This document shows, piece after piece, positions 41,345-52,845 of a DNA stretch of 64,000 bases; the first letter of the stretch is position 1; each line of letters opens with the position of its first letter. The stretch comes from Blattamonas nauphoetae (Eukaryota; Preaxostyla; Oxymonadida): NCBI GenBank assembly GCA_033064195.1, contig JARBJD010000002.1, positions 124,001 to 188,000 on the forward strand, in the 5' to 3' direction. Under the pieces are notes generated by a model. The model saw nothing but the letters and a program-made list of their open reading frames with translations. It was not told the origin of the DNA and did not search any database. A program made the position numbers and the translations under genes.

Positions 41345-43509
41345 CTACTGGTAGTTTGCTCGTTTGAGAGTCCAATCCGCGATCAATTGATCAAGGGACA
41401 TGTCTTCTGGCTTGTCATTGGATCCACGAACACGAACATTGACACTTCCGTTCGCTGCTTCTTTCTTTCCGACAATCAGAATGTAGTTGTATTGTTGGAG
41501 AGTAGCATTTCGAATTTTGGCTCCAATTTTATCCGGTGAGAAGTCCTTGTCAACGTTAAACCCAAGTTCGAGGTTCAGTTTCCTGTACATCTGCTCAGGA
41601 TAGTCACCAAGGTCATCTTGGTTTCCAGTGGTCACTATAATACCCTGTCGTGGAGAGAGCCAGAAGGGCCACTTTCGGTTGAAGTGTTCAGTGATGATGG
41701 CGAAGAAGCGTTCGAATGATCCGAAGATGGCACGATGGATCATCACTGGACGTCCAAAGAAGTTGGGGTCGTATGGAATGTCGACTGGGTCAAAGTTCTC
41801 GTTTGGATCTTGCTCTTTCTTCTCGGCTGGGGGTGCTTGTTCCTTTGGCTGCTGAGGAGCAGGAGCTGGCTTGGGTTCCTCAGATTCGTCTTTCTTCTCT
41901 TCTGAAGCAGTTGCACCTGCAACGGTCTTCTTTTGGTAGAGAAGGTTGAAGCGGCGAGGAAGTTGGAAGTCGAGTTGGATTGTGGCACATTGCATCTTTC
42001 TGTTGAGACAATCAATCAAAAAGACGTCAATCTTGGGCCCATAAAAAGCTCCACCACCTTCATCAATACCGAATGGTTTCCCACTGGCTTCGAGAGCCTC
42101 TTTCAGTTGCTGTGAAGATCGAACAAATTCAGGGTCTAAAAGAAGAAAAACCTTTTCAGCGTCATCCCACTGTTCAATTTCACCAAGGAATACATTTGGA
42201 CGAGTAGAGAGAGAGAACGAATGTTCAAGCCCAAAAATCTTGTAGGTTTCTTCCATGAGTTGGATGCACTTGTTCAATTCATCTCGAATCTGAAATAAGA
42301 AAATAGATTGAAACAATTTAGTGAAAATAGCACATGTGAAAGAACAAAACATACATCTTCAGGTTTGCAGAAGATGTGAGCATCATCTTGTGTAAATTTG
42401 CGAACTCGAGTAAGACCATGCAAGGTTCCACTGAGTTCATTCCGATGGCAGCACCCGAACTCGGACATGCGCAGGGGCAGGTCTCGATATGATCTGTGCT
42501 GGTTTTTGTAGATGAGACAATGGCCAGGGCAGTTCATTGGTTTCAGTGCCATGATTTGTTTTTCATTCTCAAGAACGAACATATTTTCTTTGTACTTCCC
42601 CCAATGCCCTGATGTTTGCCATAGTCTTACATTGAACATCTGTGGGGACATGACTTCGATGTATTCGTATCGGCGCAATTTCTGGCGGATAAGGTCTTGA
42701 AGTTTCACATAAATCTGAGTACCATTGTGAAGGAAGAATGCTGAGCCAGGCGACATTTCGTTAAACATGACAAGATCCATTTCCTGGAAGAATGAAGAAG
42801 AATGGTGGAGACCCTTCCGATCTTTGTATGTTCACGATCTGCAGCAGTTTGGAGTTGTTCCCAGTTCTCAAGACCTTCCTTGGTTGGGAAGCAGACACCG
42901 TACACTCGCTGAACAGGAATATCAACATCATTGATGGTGAAAGTGGCTTTTGTGACTTTGGTAAGCTTGAAGAACTTGCAGAGTTGGGTATTTGCCACAT
43001 GTGGACCACGACATAGATCTTCAAATCCAGGGAACTTGTAAGTAGTGGCAGTAGCTTCATCAGAAGCCAAGATTTTGTTCACGAGGTACTCCTTGAAATG
43101 ATTGCCCTTGAACAGTTCGAGAAGTTGCAGCTTTGTATATTCTTTTCTCTCAAAAGGAAGTTTGTTCTCAATAATTTTGCTCATTCCTGCCTCAACTTTC
43201 TTGAGTGATTCAGGAGTGAGTTCAACAAGCCTGAAGATTTGTGAAAAAGTTCTCTGAATATGAAAGAAGGAAGACTTTCCATTCTTATCGAGGAACTCTC
43301 CTTCGTAGTAGAATCCATTTCCTTCGAGTGGTGGTCCTAAATGAATGCACATTATTACAGCGATGAAGAGAGATACCAACACAGAGTTTGGTCTGAGGGA
43401 AGGTCTTGCAGAGTGCTGCACCAAGTACATGAGCACAGGAATGACATAAAATGTGATCTGGAGATTGTTCAGCAGATTCTCCTTCTGCCAGGTGGTCGAT
43501 TTCTGACAT
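41345..43509 (-). CDS. Threonyl-tRNA synthetase, without TGS domain
   Basis: Four exons: 43377-43509, 42813-43336, 42355-42783 and 41345-42289, with matching phases. The enzyme charges tRNA-Thr with threonine. The editing domain has HSCAHVLGAA and, later, LCRGPHVANT. The class II core has PMNCPGHCLIY (zinc cysteine), RNELSGTLHGLTRVRKF with QDDAHIF (motif 2), ATIQLDFQLPRRFNLLY and RPVMIHRAIFGS (motif 3). The anticodon-binding end starts KWPFWLSPRQGIIV. Two oddities stand out. The protein begins directly before the editing domain (MSEIDHLAEGESAEQ), so the N-terminal TGS domain of most ThrRSs is absent. In addition, about 50 Glu/Lys/Pro/Ala-rich residues (SEEKKDESEEPKPAPAPQ and on) interrupt the core between the FNLLY strand and motif 3. 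The start is 35 bp from a divergent gene, leaving no room for a longer N-terminus without further exons. Confidence 0.9.
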
Positions 43510-43544
43510 TTCTGGTCACAATTTTAATTAAGGTTAACAAGAAA

Positions 43545-44575
43545 ATGAATAGAGTTCTCTTTCTTTCTTCTCGAGATGATTTGGTTGATTTCTTGATTAC
43601 TAGTGTGATTTTGTTCATCTTTATTTGATTTTAACCAGAACTCTCCGGGGCTGTGACACCAGTCTCATTTCCTGTCTCATCTGAGATCTCTAATAAATAC
43701 TACAGTGCAAGCTTGTCATATCATAGATCGACACTTGATTCAATGAAATCATTGATAGAGAAATTTCAAGTGTGTTTCATTTGCTGTGACCTGTCAACTG
43801 TATGAATCTCATCCTTTCTCATTGTTTGGAGATTCAAACAGAGTTTTCGTACATAAAAGAGAGTATCCCATGGATCAATGAATGTCTTCAGCCGGAATCA
43901 ATAACAATTATCGTTGTTACAAAGGATGCTCTCTCCCCGACTCTTGAAGAGCAGGAATCTCAGTTACCATCGGACATATTGTCATTTTGTCGCGAAAATT
44001 TCTTAGAAAGTGTGCTTGTATCTCAATTGGAACAAACATCAACCAAAACCCCTCCAAATCCCGAGAAAAACCCAACCTCAATCATAGGTCTTTTTTTTCA
44101 AACATATCTTCCCAGATGAAAGAGTTGGTCTGGAAAGAATCAGCGAAATTCTTGATTGCACTGATTGGCCTGAGAAGCTTATGCATGGAAAATCGAAACC
44201 AAAGAATGCAGGTGGGGAGACAATCTCACAAAAACCTGTTCCTGGACCTCCTTCTGATGATGATATTGACGCGGAATTTGAAAGATTTTCTACAATGCCA
44301 ATCGGAGATCTTTCCGCAGAAATTTCAAGAGTGTGAACATTCTTGTTTATTTTTTTCAGCAAATCAAAGGATTAAATCTCTCAGAACCGCTTTCAACCAT
44401 TGATGGACTGATGCTTTCAATGAAGCAAATCCAAGATTTTACACAAACTCTCGAAGTATCGAATTTTCTTATCATATTTGTCTGATAGGGCGATGAACGA
44501 ATCACATTTGCGATGAAAGTCGCAATTCTGATGGACAGAGTTGTTCACACTTCGGAGCAACTTGATGAGAGTTAA
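43545..44575 (+). CDS. AAGAB/p34 (Irc6)-like adaptin-binding chaperone
   Basis: Exons join in phase from ATG 43545: MNRVLFLSSRDDLVDFLI, then ELSGAVTPVSFPVSSEIS and NKYYSASLSY (AAGAB: IDNKYYSADI), then FQVCFICCDLST. Next come ESIPWINECLQPESITII, GLERISEILDCTDWPEKL (AAGAB: GVKRIVQALNANVWSNVV), DDDIDAEFERFSTM and GDERITFAMKVAILMDRV with a charged C-terminus, TAA 44573-44575. Several introns are 30-37 nt. In other eukaryotes AAGAB/p34 binds AP-1 gamma and AP-2 alpha adaptins and assists adaptor-complex assembly. It has a pseudo-GTPase N-terminal domain. The spacing of landmarks across the full length matches, although sequence identity is low. It is divergent from the ThrRS gene across 35 bp. Confidence 0.6.
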
Positions 44576-44649
44576 TTTTACACCCTTGCCGATTTTATCA
44601 AAATTATTTTCACAATTAAGACAATCGTCAGAGTATAATCGATCAAACC

Positions 44650-46679
44650 ATGGTGTCGTCGTCTTCAATGTCAGCTCCTCTAATGGTGACAGTATCGGGC
44701 GTCCGAGGCATTGCAAATGTCTCTCTGACGCCCGAACTTGTGAAAGTGTTCGTTGCCAGCTTCATCAAGTACCTCGTATCCACTTCGTCACTCAACATTT
44801 TCTTCTGATTTCCTCTTCTCTCAACAGGAATCAAAACACCCCACAGCTGACAAACTCATTGTTCTTGGACGTGATTCAAGAATCAGTGGGCTCGATTTTG
44901 AAAAACTCACAATCGCAACGATCACATCTCTTGGATGGGATGTCCAAGTCCTCGGGATCTGCCCCACTCCAACAGTCTCAATTTTTTGATTGACACTCTC
45001 TTCTTTCCCATCTCCACTTCCTTGTCTTGTCATATTACCTAAAACTCAGGTTCAATTCATGGTTCCCAAACTCAATGCCACTGGAGGACTCGTTATCACG
45101 AGTAGTCATAATCCAGCAGAGTGGAATGGTATTTTTTATATGTTTTCTTAAATTTCCTCTTAGGGTTAAAGTTTGTGGATATGGATGGCCTTTTTGTGAC
45201 AGCAGAAAACTGTGAAACCATTTTCTCAATCTATCGCAGTCAAACTGCCGAATCATCATTCCCAATTCTCATAAAAGATCCAGAAAAGCATGGAACAGCA
45301 AGTAATGTATGTCTCTCTCAGAGATTTAGATTGACTCACCATCTACACATCACTCTTCTTCATCATCTGTCAGTATGATCAAGCTATGCAAGAGCACATT
45401 GATGCTGTAACATCACTAGAATACGTTCATGTTGATCAAATTAAGGCAGCTCACTTTAAAGTTGCTATTGACACCATCAATGGTTTTGACATTTTTTCAG
45501 TCATTTATTCAAATTTATCTTTGAACATCTGTCAATAGGTGCCGGATCACTCTATATTCCCGCTCTTCTCGAAGCTTTGGGAGTTGAAGTTGTTGGAGAG
45601 TTAAACACAGGCATCAATTTCTTCAGAAATAATTCTTCGATTTCTTTCTCCTCACAAACAGACCCAACTGGAATGTTCTCTCACATCCCAGAACCAGTTC
45701 CACAAAATCTTACTGATTTATGTCAACTTGTCAAAAGCATTGAATCAGATTTTGGAATTGCAGTCGATCCAGATGCAGACAGACTCGTTATTATCAACGA
45801 AAAGGGGGAGCCAATTGGAGAAGAATACACACTAGCCCTTTGTGTTGACTTTTTCCTCTCCGAAAAGACACGTAGGGGACCTGTCGTCAAGAATCTGTCA
45901 ACTTCACGTGTCATCGATGGTATCCGTTCCCTTCTCTTTTCTCTGCGATTTTTTCAGACATATGCAGAAAGTACCACTGTGCATGTTATTCGTCAGCTGT
46001 CGGCGAAGCAAATGTCGCAGCGATGATGGAGCGAGTCAATGCAGTTATTGGGGGCGAAGGAAACGGTGGAATCATGCTCCCTGACGTCCATGTTGGCCGT
46101 GACTCTCTCGTATCCTTTATCTTCCTGTCATATCTCCCGTCTACATCCTGTTTCGTTTTAGGTCGGCCTTGCACTCATACTCGAACACTTTTCGAGGTTT
46201 AGGCAGAGTCGCTCCACTGACCCTGCCCCACCTGCACTGTCCGACCTTGTCGGCTCTCTCCCTCATTATGACATCATTAAGGACAAAATCAGTCTTTCTG
46301 AGCAAACCACTCCCGAACAGATCAAGATAGTGCTCCAACGTGTTGAGGAGGAATGGAAGAAGAAGATCGAAGAGGAAAGGGCCAAAGCAGACAATGAGGA
46401 ACTCAAAGCATTGTATGGAGAATGACGAATTCAGCTGTTCTGAATCATTCGATGTTATCTTTACACTTTAATCGACCTCATTTCTCTCTCTTTTCCGTCT
46501 GCAGGTGGAATGTGAATGACGTGGATGGAATCCGCATTGATACGCCTGATTGGTGGGTCCATCTTCGGATGAGCAACACAGAACCGATTGTCCGTATCAT
46601 TGCAGAAGCACCAACCCGAGTCAAAGCAAGAGAACAGTGCACATTCTTTGCGAGATACTTTTCCATCCCATCTGACTAA
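44650..46679 (+). CDS. Phosphohexomutase, GlmM/PMM-PGM type
   Basis: About eight exons on the plus strand from ATG 44650. All four signatures of the alpha-D-phosphohexomutase superfamily are present in order: the active-site serine loop ITSSHNPAEWNG, the magnesium loop DPDADRLVI, the sugar loop GGEGNGGIM, and the phosphate loop RMSNTEPIVRII near the C-terminus. The enzyme moves phosphate between C6 and C1 of a hexose or hexosamine through a phosphoserine. The N-terminal SGVRGIANVSLTPELVKV resembles the bacterial/archaeal GlmM-PMM branch more than eukaryotic PGM1 or PGM3, so the substrate could be glucosamine-, mannose- or glucose-phosphate. A helical stretch of about 40 residues (VEEEWKKKIEEERAKADN) lies before the last exon. 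Transfer from a prokaryote is possible but would need a tree. Confidence 0.85.
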
Positions 46680-46869
46680 CGTAGATGCGTTATCATTTCA
46701 TGTTCTATTACTTTTTAGATGCATTACGTTCAATGCTTTCTCTTTCTTGTTCCAAATTGACGAGTGAGTGTTAATTCGAGAGAAAACGACTGCTTCTTCT
46801 TTTGAAAGATTGTTTTCATCGTGAAATGCGAAAATAAAAGGGTCGTAATACTTACGAAAAAAGAAATGA

Positions 46870-47517
46870 TTATTTTGGTTTTTGGAAATCTTTGTTGTGT
46901 CCTTCACGGTTTCGTGCAAGCTCGATGCAGATGAACTGGATCCTTGTTACTGTGAGATGATGTGAATATTGACGAGAAATAGAGGATACCTATCATAGTA
47001 TTCTCTTGGTCAGCATCTTTATGAGAATTTATTCGGAGAAGTGTTCCCATATCCCAATCATCAAAGGATTTCTCGAACTGTTTTGATTTGATGGAGAAAA
47101 GTCAAGTGAAATCGCAAATAAACCTCCATCAAGAATGGTCTCCACTTCTCTTTTCCTTCTTTTGACGTGAGCTCATTTTCATTGATGATTTCAACATTGA
47201 GGTCTGGGAAAGCTTCTCTGAATCTCTTGTAGATCTTGTCATCGATTCTGTGAAAGATACAAGAGTGAGGGACGACAAAACAACCAAAACAGAACGACAT
47301 AATGGAATAGTCACGAAGAAGCATACGGGGACAAACGCAGCTTTGCTGGATCCATGGCTTTTAGCAGATTCATGTAAACTTCGGCGTACTTCACAGCTTT
47401 GATTGCCCACTGTTGTTCAATACGATGATCGTTTGCAATTTCCTGCTGATCCATCATTGCCTGTTCTGCAGGTGTTGGTTTATCCGCGTTCACGACATAA
47501 TTCCTGACGATGCTCAT
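46870..47517 (-). CDS. PBDC1: PBDC1 homologue
   Basis: Four exons on the minus strand, starting at ATG 47517 (MSIVRNYVVNADKPTPAE). WAIKAVKYAEVYMNLLKA matches human PBDC1 WAMRAMQHAEVYYKLISS. IDDKIYKRFREAFPDL matches VDDQIYSEFRKNFETL. GKEKWRPFLM matches AKEKWRPFCL. SFDDWDMGTLLRINS matches DFNYGTLLRLD, and QFICIELARNREGHNKD matches QFFAIEIARNREGYNKA. It ends FQKPK at TAA 46870-46872. Phases agree across all introns. PBDC1 is a small conserved protein of poorly known function, linked in other eukaryotes to protein homeostasis. Unlike human PBDC1, it has no acidic repeat tail. Confidence 0.85.
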
Positions 47518-47639
47518 CAAAAAATATGATGGTCTCCTCTGAGTGCGATGGATAATTGAGAAATCACGTGATTGATCGATTTGAAAAATATCAAATGAAG
47601 GATATTATCATGATAAAGTGAGAAATATCATTTTCTTGA

Positions 47640-50600
47640 TTAAGGTTCATGAGAATCAATCTCTGCTTGTTGTTTGTCTCTCAAAGTCACTTTCGAAACG
47701 TATGTAGTATCATGTGCAAGTCGCTTTCCCCCAGTATTATCTTTTTTGGACATGTGATGTTGAGCTCTGTCCAGAGAAATGATACAGTCAGCAATTGTTG
47801 TCGTTGTTGGGAGATGGGAGACGCAGATCACTTGAGTGTTTGCAAACGAGTGTGTTAGAAGTCTAGCAAGTAGTGCTTGATTGTGCTCATCAAGATTTGA
47901 GTCTATTTCATCAAATAGAACCAGCGACTTTCCTTTTCGACGTTTTCTTTGAGTTGCCTCGTCATCATCGACACGATCCCCCTTTCCAGCCTTGTTCTCG
48001 TGTCCAAATTGAGCAAGGCACACAACAATGCACAATGAGAGGAGGGTTCGTTGACCACCACTCATTTCTTCCAACCCTCGTCTCCAGTCCGACACCTCGC
48101 CATTCTCCATTCGATCTCTGATTTGGATTTCGATGCCGCCATCCAAAGCGAAGTTTGCCGGATCTTTGGCTTTGGACGAAAAAAGAGCATCATCAAACTC
48201 TTCGTCTTGGGAATAATCCGATTTTGGGGAGAGAGGTGATGGGACATCGTCTGGCTGATGGTTGGAGAGATTTCCCTCAGAATTGCCGAAGTCCTCCTCA
48301 ATTTCTGTTTCAATGCTCGACTCACCATCAAAATCTTCAGTCTCGGATGCACTTTTCTTCTTCTTCTGTTTGTTTCGTTGCTTCTTTGTCTGACGGACTG
48401 GCTTACCGTTTTCTGCATTTTTCCCTTTTTTCTTTTCGATCCAATGACCAATGATCAGTCGTACTTCTTTCGTGACAAACAATGAAGAGAACAGCGTTGA
48501 TGTGCTGCGGTTGAGTCTCAAGAGCCCGATCCGATTGGCCCGAAGAACTAGTTGTTTGCTGTCCTTGATGTTCTCTTCCAACCGTTCAATGGCGGTTCGG
48601 ACTTGGTCCAATCTTGATAGAAGAGTCATCACTTCATCTGAAGTACTGCGTTGTTGAGAGAGAACAGAAAGGAAAATGACAATGATGAATAGAAACAGAC
48701 TTGGTTTCTTTCCGTTGTTCTTCTTCCAACCATCGTTTCACAGTTGCGAGCTCTTGTGCATCGCTATCTTGTTCTTGAACGTCATTGTTTGAGGCAGGAG
48801 ATGAAAGATGATCAACTCCGTCAGACGAGTCCTCATCGCTCCATTCTGTTTTTCGTCGTCCTTTGCCACTTCGACGCCTGGATTTCTTTCCTTCAGCTGT
48901 ATTCGGAACTTTTAACTCAGCCAGAAGGTCGTTCCGAGCTTTTCGTAATTCTTTTCCTCTTTTCTCTCCTTGCCTGATCTCAGCCTCGATTGAATCTGAT
49001 CCAGTGTTTTCAATTCTCTGAAGCTCGGAATCCGTGATGAGGAGGCGCTGTCTCCTCTCCGCCCTCTGCTCATCAGCGACCATCTCCCGATTGATAGCTT
49101 CTGGTTGATCAGGTTCATTCCATTCATTTTCTTCGTTTCGTTCTTCCTGTTGGAGTGGAAAATCATGAATAACTTCGTTGCGTCGGCTTCGTTTTGCCAA
49201 CATCTCCTTTCTTTTCCGGTGAGAACATCTAATTTGAAGTGATTGTTGTTGGGTGACCAATTTTGACTGGAGTTCAGCAAGAACGCGATTGTCTTCGAGT
49301 TCTTGCCTTTCCTTCTGCTTCTTTTCCTCACGTTTTGATTCGTGTTCTCGTTCTTCCTCAACGCCTCGGTGTTGGCTCAAGAGCGCCTTCAACTCTCCTT
49401 CCTTTTGTGTAAATCTGACCCGTTCATCATTCAATTTCTTCTGCATCTCTTGGAGTCTTCCTTTGTCTTCTCTTCGTCGAAGTTGTTCGGTCACTTTTTC
49501 AAATTCTTCTTTCAGCTTGTCCTGTTCTTCCTGCTCTTGCTCGATCCTCTCAGTTAATCCTTCCTCCTCTGCTTCAAGTGTTTGAATTGTTGTGCGGATA
49601 CGTTGTTCGTCCTGTTCGATGTTGGCTTTTCTAATTTGGAGACCGCGCTTCGATTCTTCCAGAAAAGAAGAGACGGATGCTTTTTCAGATGAGAGGACTG
49701 AACAAATGAAGACAAAGATAACAAACGCTCGAGACGATGTTCAAGTGCCAACAGTTCGTGCTTGGCATCATCACCTCTCTTCTCTTCGGATTCAATCCCC
49801 CTTCGTTGTCTCCCACTTTCATCGAGTAGACTCTTCATTTTAGATTCAATGTCGAACAATCTCTGTTCAACGTCTTTCTCTTTTCGTCGCCAGCTTGTAA
49901 TCTCTGACATGATCTGTTCTCGTTGCTGCACAACTTTCCTCCGCGTCTCACATTTCGTGACGAGGCCCCGAATCAGCTTGGAAAGAGGATCGAGGACCAT
50001 TGTTCGGATTTGTGATAAATATCCTTCCCAACATTTCGCTGTGAAGGTGACAGTCCCTTCTCCAGTCGACTTGATGGTGAGGGCAAGTGATCGTGAAACA
50101 CCCAAAAATGTGCTGAGTTGGGAGCCGTGTCGTGAGAGTGAGAGAGGAGTGAGATAGAGAACTGTCGAGGCTTGCTTGCGAAATCCTCCTGAGAGAAACC
50201 CGGCTGAATGAAGAGTGCCAGACGACGTAGCAATTTGTTTGATTCCTGATCCTCGTTCCGATCGGTCATCATCATTCGAGGAGGAAAATGGATCAAAGTG
50301 GGGAGAAAAAGAAGTTGTTTTGGAAAATTTGCTTGAATCAATGCTTTTCATGGCTTGGATGGCTCTCTGTTCGTCCCTTTCAAGGCGAGTACCTGCGAAA
50401 ATCTTCCGAACAACAGGGACGAACGACTGTGCGACTGGTTGGATGAGTGAAAAAGGTGACACAAGTGTCGAGAAGATCGACGAGGTGGGTGTTTGTGGAT
50501 CTGCTTTCATTTCGATATCAGTCAATGGCCAAAGCTTGACCTTCGATTTGAACGATGGATGGAAAAAGGATGAAGCAAACACCTGCATTGGTGAAGTGGA

Positions 50601-52654
50601 TGAGTGTGGTCCTTGATGCTTGTCTCGACGCGTTTGTTTGATAGCCTGCATCAGAGTCTGTGCAGTCGAGGTGGAATCAACGACAACTGCCGTTGCTGAC
50701 GAGGCGATGATGAGTGACAGTGGAAGGATGAAGTTATGAGCTTCGACGATGTCTTCATCACTCATTCCGAGTGGTGAAAACACCAAACAATCAGAAACCC
50801 TTCCGAAGATCCCTGTTGGAAGTTCATTGTTTCCATGTGAGTTTTTTGACACCGTTCGAGACTTCTCCCGAAGTTCCATGATTGAACGATCCACCCAACG
50901 CTGAACGTTCTCCACACAATCAGAAATAGCGTGAAGTGCTTCGGGTCGTTGCGATGACGAAAGGGACGACGACGAGTCACCCATGTCCATGTCGGATTTG
51001 ATAAAGGAGGGCTTCTCGGCTGTGCTGCTTTTCAGAGAATCAGTGAAGAGAGAAGCGAAGGCTTTGAAAAAAGGTCCGATCGAATCATCTTTGAAGACAC
51101 TTTGAAGAAACAGTTCGAGCAAGGAGATCAAGCGATCAGAGGTGTGTCGTTCCTCTTCTGAGATGATGGGCCCATGCTCGGACTGAGAGTTCAAACGGTC
51201 TTTCAGATTGATGAGCTGATTTTGGATTGTTTCTTGCTCCTCTTCGTCTCGGCGTTTCGTGACATTGAGTCTGATGATTGTGTCTTCAATCACTGCAAGT
51301 TTTGCTCGTCTTGATTTCACATCTCGCTCAATTTCTCGAAGTGAAGCTGAGAGTGAGGCTGACTGCGATGTGCAGTATGCAATGAGCTCCGATGCAGACG
51401 ATGCAGAATGTTGGACTTCAAGCGTCTTCGTTTCTTCATCGATGGACTCCAACAATTGCTGCACACGGCTCAACTCGCGCCGAGAAGTCCCCAAATCCGA
51501 AGTGACTGTTTGGAGACTGGCCATCAGACCAGGAATGAGTGACTACGAAAAATGAATGGAAGGAGAAGAGGAGACTGGGTGGTCCAGTGTTTCGGTGAGA
51601 GATTTCAGTTTCTTTCGAAGATTGAGTTGAGAGACTTCAGCTGCTCGGAAGTCTTGCTCTGCTTCGTTTAGCTGCAACTGTTGGTTGAGAAGAGCATTCC
51701 TGAGAACTGTGATTTGTTCATCAGCGGCATTCTGATCAGCTTCCTTCTGTTCTATGAGGAGACGAAGCTGCTCAATTTCTTCACGAACAGTCTCCAACTT
51801 GTGCTATCACAAAAAATGAAGAGAGTCGAATCACAATCGATACTGTTTGCTGAGCTATTTCTTTTTCAGTTACTGCGACTTGCTTGTTCGTTCTCTGTTC
51901 TTCTACAATTGAAAGTCCCAATTGGAGTCGGAACACATTGTCTCGTTCCCTTGATTCCTGTTGAATTATCTCAAAAATTTGGCCTCGTTTTTTCTTCTTA
52001 TCCTCCTCTTCACTAACTCTCTTTCTGAGCAATGATAACGAGGAATCTATCTTTTCATAAACTTCTTTTGATTCAGTAAGCTCTGTCATTGTTTTTCGGA
52101 TACTTTCAAGAAGTCTTTTAGCTCCGTTGACTTGTTGAAGACCATCCGCGAGGGTTTTTCCATCGTCCAGCATTCGAGTGACAAAATTCTGGCGAATTAT
52201 CCCAAAAGCTGTTGAAAAATGGACAAAACGAACGAATATACATCCTTCAGAATAATGAAATCCATTCAGAAGACCAAAGTCACGAATCTCTTTCGCACTG
52301 CTCCATTTTCCATTCAAACACCAACGAGCTCCCTATATCGAAGAAAATAATTCCAGAGCGTACCTTTTTGGTGATTTCGGTATAGATTATCGTGACGGTG
52401 TCTCCATCTTTGAGTTTCAGCTCGATATGTCCTTTTTCTGCAATTTGCATTCCTTGAGAGTGTAGGAGTTCCGAATAGCTATTAACTCGGAGTAAATGTG
52501 CATCACATGCAAAGCCACAACAGATTCCATCAAGTAAATTGCTTTTCCCTGTTCCATTTGGCCCGTTTACGATATTGAGCCCGAAAAGGAATGGAACGAC
52601 AATTTTTGTTGAAAAACTTTTGAAATTTTCGAGTTCAATGGATTCAAGGAACAT
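47640..52654 (-). CDS. SMC-family ATPase, SMC2-like (condensin)
   Basis: A multi-exon gene from ATG 52654 (MFLESIELENFKSF). Walker A is NGPNGTGKSN, the ABC signature is EMSGGQRTLLSLC, and Walker B is SLVLFDEIDSNLD. Between them lie two long coiled coils and a hinge (51.0-50.1 kb) that contains GIFGRVSDCLVFS and KLWPLTDIEM. SGGQ instead of SGGE and the PLTDI strand after the hinge point to SMC2, the condensin subunit that compacts mitotic chromosomes with SMC4. The sequence is divergent. A Lys/Asp-rich insert of roughly 20-25 residues (ENKAGKGDRVDDDEATQR) separates the signature from Walker B, and Ser-rich inserts widen the hinge region. SMC3 also has SGGQ, so the subtype call is provisional. 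The family call is firm. Confidence 0.75.
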
Positions 52655-52845
52655 GCAGAGAGAAATAAAAAGGAGGTTTCGCTACAACACGTCATTGGTT
52701 TAAAATGCTTTTGTTCGTTTTGAAGACGAGAATCGGTACCGATACATGAGGATGAGACAATTAAGCATAATTGGGACACAATGTAATCATGAACAGTCGA
52801 TTTGAGAAGATGATATGGAAGCGATCAGATCAAACCATTTTCGAA

